A DNA stretch of 64,000 nucleotides from Hoylesella buccalis ATCC 35310. GTDB lineage: Bacteria > Bacteroidota > Bacteroidia > Bacteroidales > Bacteroidaceae. The translations under genes and the position numbers were made by a program. This document shows, piece after piece, positions 63,574 to 64,000 of this stretch. Where the stretch lies: contig NZ_CP102287.1 in NCBI RefSeq assembly GCF_025151385.1, positions 3,243,708-3,307,707 of the forward strand. The letters run 5' to 3'. The notes below the pieces were generated by a model. It searched no databases, was not told the DNA's origin, and worked only from the letters and a program-made list of their open reading frames with translations. Position 1 is the stretch's first letter; every line of letters begins with the position of its first letter.

Positions 63574-63912
63574 GGTGTTGTATATCATATGACTGCGATG
63601 ACGCTATTTATGAACAATCATCATCTGTCGAATGCGATGTGTCTTTAATTAAAATTGGTATAAATAAGAAAACTAATTGTTTCACACTGGTCGAAATGGC
63701 ATAATGCATTAACAGCGTAGCCGATAATAGATATTTCATTTATGTTTCACCGTTCAAGTATGTATCTTGATGGTATTCAACTTAACTTACTTGTTCTCAA
63801 AGTTTTATGAACAAGCAACATCAAAAGCAATGAGATTTCTTTAAGAAAGTTGCTAATATGCGGGTAGTTAGGTACTTACGATTTTTCTCCTGTTGAAACA
63901 TAGAAACATGCA

Positions 63913-63944
63913 TTTGCTCAATCAAGTTTTCTTTTATAAATTTG
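63913..63944 (+). promoter_or_regulatory. Promoter for a gene beyond the right edge
   Basis: TTTG (63913-63916), 20-bp spacer, TAAATTTG (63937-63944): full consensus reading rightward. The rest of 63574-64000 shows no frame, no DnaA-box cluster and no clear terminator. Confidence 0.75.
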
Positions 63945-64000
63945 CAGTCGATTGATCACCAAATTGATCGAAAGACATACGTAAAATACTACATGATTCA

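Noticed and set aside
63574..64000. Replication origin
   Set aside because: No TTATNCACA-type DnaA boxes or AT-rich 13-mers were found in the gap; only a promoter is supported.

Overview
The window reads as a chromosomal segment of a Bacteroidales bacterium, most likely a Prevotella-type member of the Prevotellaceae. Evidence: a SusC/SusD polysaccharide locus under an ECF sigma/FecR pair, GH18/GH92/GH125 glycosidases, Mfa2/FimB-like and BspA-like surface proteins, C-termini resembling type IX secretion sorting signals, a tmRNA tag GENNYALAA, and promoters of the Bacteroidetes form TTTG-N19-21-TAnnTTTG instead of the E. coli -35/-10 form.

Layout. 1-5.1 kb: a truncated secreted esterase (minus), then two secreted proteins (plus), the second a phosphodiester glycosidase. 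5.3-6.0 kb: tmRNA, its terminator, and a fold-back element. 6.1-8.1 kb: ptb-buk operon (minus). 8.2-18.6 kb (minus): Mfa2/FimB-like lipoprotein, then a glycan-utilisation locus read right to left: ECF sigma, FecR anti-sigma, STN-bearing SusC, SusD, GH18 endoglycosidase, DUF1735/LamG lipoprotein. This order suggests host N-glycan capture and release. 18.7-24.1 kb (minus): an AmpG-like MFS permease and a large GT2/DUF4922/SpoIID fusion, separated by paired 10-bp-period arrays.

25.1-32.6 kb (plus): rlmN, a DUF4837 lipoprotein, a PdxA-like protein that has lost most metal ligands, a flippase-like membrane protein, a sigma-54 activator, LptE-like lipoprotein, a TPR protein, secG and tRNA-His. 33.4-43.6 kb: LRR surface protein, small lytic transglycosylase, GH125 and GH92 mannosidases flanking a GT2, and a BspA-like protein. 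GH18, GH125 and GH92 could together dismantle high-mannose N-glycans.

44-52.7 kb is the most unusual part: a co-directional cluster with a vWA-like lipoprotein, a four-TM protein, a tubulin/FtsZ-like protein, a 1156-residue protein carrying an actin/Hsp70-type ATPase domain, a coiled-coil protein and a zinc-ribbon membrane protein. It faces a convergent operon for an OmpA-family protein and a barrel/coiled-coil outer-membrane protein (53.1-56.5 kb). I read it as a candidate envelope-linked cytoskeletal or membrane-remodelling system. 57.3-63.6 kb: nitroreductase (minus), then B12-dependent ribonucleotide reductase, folB, an amidase and an MlaD-type protein.

Intergenic DNA is rich in structure: four copies of one dispersed element (three of about 400 bp, one internally deleted), two free-standing 22-bp-period arrays, a 10-bp-period inverted array, a 193-bp fold-back and several strong hairpins. 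All identifications were made by eye from sequence motifs; no database search was run.
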